A stretch of 64,000 nucleotides of DNA. It comes from Cristatella mucedo (Eukaryota > Bryozoa > Phylactolaemata > Cristatellidae). The position numbers and the translations under genes were made by a program. This document shows positions 61,925-64,000 of the stretch, piece after piece. Where the stretch lies: the NCBI GenBank assembly GCA_009760855.2, contig WPIO01000030.1, forward strand, positions 3,362,001 to 3,426,000, in the 5' to 3' direction. Below the pieces are notes generated by a model, which was not told the DNA's origin, ran no database searches, and saw nothing but the letters and a program-made list of their open reading frames with translations. Each line of letters opens with the position of its first letter. Position 1 is the first letter of the stretch.

Positions 61925-62085
61925 TGTTAATAATATAATAATAATATAATTTATTTATATAGCGCTCCAAGAGAACTTAATCTCTATTCAGGCGCTTCAC
62001 ATATGCCTCAGGGCTCGAGCCCACGACCTCAGTCAGACCTTGGTCGGAGCGAGCACCTTAACCGCTAGACCAAACCAGCTGTTGT
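61925..62085 (-). mobile_element. SINE-1 copy, complete
   Basis: A TAATAATATAATTTATTTATA run, then the reverse-complement tail (TAGCGCTCCAAGAGAACTTA), box B (GGGCTCGAGCCCACGACC) and box A (GCACCTTAACCGCTAGACCA). Confidence 0.92.
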
Positions 62086-63344
62086 CTGACTTTGTAATGT
62101 ATTTGTGTTTAGCATTCGTAATGAAGGACATTTCTCGTATACTTTGTGTATCTAAGTTACTGCAAGAGTTTTAGAAGCTGGAAGTGATTAATGCAAGGTC
62201 ATGTATTCTGAATACCGGCCCAATGCACCCAACCGATTTTCTCACCTGATGTTCTAGACACCACTGTTAATATTCCTGTATAACTAGGTACAGAATGTAG
62301 CGGTGAGCAATGTTTTTCAGTTTATCTGTACTGGATTGCAGTGATCTGTGCTGGATTGCAGTGCACTGTGCGTAACTGCATCGATCGATTCTGCTATCAG
62401 TGAAGCACCTGGAGTTGCACTCAATGTGAATGAGACGAATGTGAAGAAGCAAGAAGCTGTGTGAAGCCTGCTTAGCTCTGTGAAGCTGTGCTAGGTACCT
62501 GCATTATTTTATTGGATGTGTAGGTGGGTCTCCCTCAGCAAGGTAGCTTGAATTGAGCTGCTTACCATTACCACAGGTGCATTTGATGTGGCTTGCTATT
62601 GCTGTCGGTTCCAAGATGACCTGTTCTGTTCGGTTCTGTTTGTTACTGTTTTGCTGCTGATTGCATGGGTCAAGTGATGCTCTGCATTAGGGCATTAGGC
62701 CCATAGCCACTCTTTAGTTCCTGTGTCACTATACATACAACTTGCCCACTGTGTTAGCACTTCTATGCTGTGTTGGGACGTACAGGGGATCTGTTCCAGA
62801 CTGCTTTTATGGCGGCAGAAAACCGATATCAAAACCTCGTTTGTTGCATTCCATTGCATGATATGATATCTGTGTTATAATCAAGATTAGCAGTATGAGC
62901 ACATTTTATTAAATTTTCCCATTCTTTGATGGGCTGTAAGGTGTAGACGTCCTGCCTTTCTTTCACTGCTTTCTATTGCTACATAATTCAGCGATATGCA
63001 CTGAAGTCAGCCAGGTACCATAAGAGTGATTAAGGAAACACCTTTCCTAGCTTTCAAACCATTTCTGAAAGTTGCACCTGCTCATCAGATTGCTGATTTC
63101 TTAGAGTAGATGATACAAGTACGTTGTCATCCTTCATTCCTTGCTCTTCTTCAATGGCCTCCTTCCAACTTATTGCTGTTGCTCTGATATCAAAGTTCAT
63201 CTCCAAGTCTTAAGGGACTACTAGCTCTCTAGATCCCAACCTACTGTTCTTCTCAATCCACCGAGTCACCATTTCGGCAGGTGCATAACGACCGTTTCAG
63301 GAAGGCAGACGGTGTCGAGTCAATCTGCTTTCTTTTTTTCTGGG
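62086..63344. other. TMEM120 intron 3, nothing recognised
   Basis: Unique-looking AT-rich sequence with one 20 bp duplication; no exon recognised. Confidence 0.5.
62326..62365. repeat. 20 bp tandem duplication
   Basis: CTGTACTGGATTGCAGTGAT is followed by CTGTGCTGGATTGCAGTGCA. Confidence 0.85.
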
Positions 63345-64000
63345 TCTTTAGGTGGCATTTGATTCTATCGATTACCAAGTCTTTCTCGAGTGCCTCTCAC
63401 CTCGGCTGGGCACAACTGGCATCGCTCTGCAATGATTTTAGTCCTATCTCATTGATAAGACTCTAGCCTTTCAAGTATGGATTGCTATCAAACGTCTGTG
63501 ATTGGTCCACTTCTTTTCTCAGTGTGTACTCTCCATCTCGCCGATGAATTTGTTTGCACAATACAAGCTTTTATTCTTACGCACACGGCATGCAGCTGTA
63601 CTTAAGCGTTGACATTTCCCTGCCCTGTAGCATCTCAAACAATCTCAGCTCCCTAACACACTGCATTGCTGACATTAGCATTTGGATGGCAGCAAACCTT
63701 CTGAAACTGAATGACGATAAAAGCAGTTTGCTGCTTATGGGTAAACCAAGTATGACTCATAAACTAGAAAGCTTAACTCTGCAAATCGGCTCAGCCAGCA
63801 CAGGTCCAGAACTCACAGCTCGGAATCTGGATGTCTTCTTCCAAAATAACTTGTCTCTAGATGAGCATATCACCTCAAGAGTCAAGTCAGCCTACTTTCA
63901 CCTGTAAAACATAGCACAAATTCGTTCTTGCCCAGATAAGAGCACCTCAGCCTAGCTGGTTCATGCATTTGTGACATCCTGATTATACTTTTGTTTCTAA
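63345..64000 (+). mobile_element. LINE-A RT copy cut by the window edge
   Basis: Motif A (VAFDSIDYQVFLECLSPRLG) is followed by an eroded motif B and active-site region (FYSYAHGMQLYLSV). Then come WMAANLLKLNDDKSSLLLMG and the C-terminal domain, continuing past 64000. Codon-level similarity is lower than in the 31-33 kb copy, so it is an older or divergent subfamily. Confidence 0.85.

Overview
The window is nuclear DNA of an invertebrate animal. It has spliced genes with GT/AG introns, metazoan signalling proteins, long introns full of LINE and SINE debris, and several microsatellites. No bacterial, organellar or viral gene organisation is visible. The species cannot be named from this sequence. 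The four recognised genes are animal-type and diverge from vertebrate sequences as a distant invertebrate's would.

Four protein-coding loci can be supported. (1) A p70 ribosomal protein S6 kinase (S6K) on the + strand. Its 5' part, with most of the kinase domain, lies left of the window. Exons at 1567-1644, 8442-8549, 8640-8761 and 15455-15666 encode the end of the kinase domain, the turn motif, the hydrophobic (TORC1) motif and the basic C-terminal tail. A phase-compatible possible last exon lies at 38089. (2) TMEM127 on the + strand, with a large terminal exon at 39274-40208; its first exon was not found. (3) SIAH, an intronless RING E3 ubiquitin ligase on the - strand (45154-45945), complete. 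(4) TMEM120 (TACAN family) on the + strand. Exons at 53147-53203, 53728-53846 and 58906-59028 encode the N-terminal coiled-coil region; the membrane part lies right of the window. S6K is the classic TORC1 effector, and TMEM127 is an endolysosomal regulator of TORC1 that also recruits NEDD4-family ligases. Finding the two side by side on one strand is suggestive, but could be chance.

The rest is mostly repeats. LINE-A (CR1/L2-like reverse transcriptase, (ATT)n tail) has about 20 copies. The best are 12440-15130 (+, endonuclease end to 3' end, reverse-transcriptase active site destroyed) and 31452-32950 (-, 400-codon open frame with an intact active site). LINE-B, a second non-LTR family, has six pieces. 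Two of these form a long inverted repeat in a TMEM120 intron. Two tRNA-derived SINE families are present. SINE-1 shares its 3' end with LINE-A, and SINE-2 appears to share its 3' end with LINE-B, which suggests two separate LINE/SINE partnerships. There is also a Tc1/mariner remnant, a degenerate telomere-like heptamer array, and long (GT)n, (CT)n, (AG)n, (TA)n and (CA)n tracts.

Layout: 1-15.7 kb, S6K exons with repeat-filled introns; 15.7-38 kb, mostly repeats and unrecognised sequence; 38-40.2 kb, possible S6K end and TMEM127; 40-45 kb, intergenic with a (TA)n tract; 45.1-46 kb, SIAH; 46-53 kb, intergenic with repeats and one unidentified exon-like frame; 53.1 kb to the right edge, the 5' half of TMEM120.
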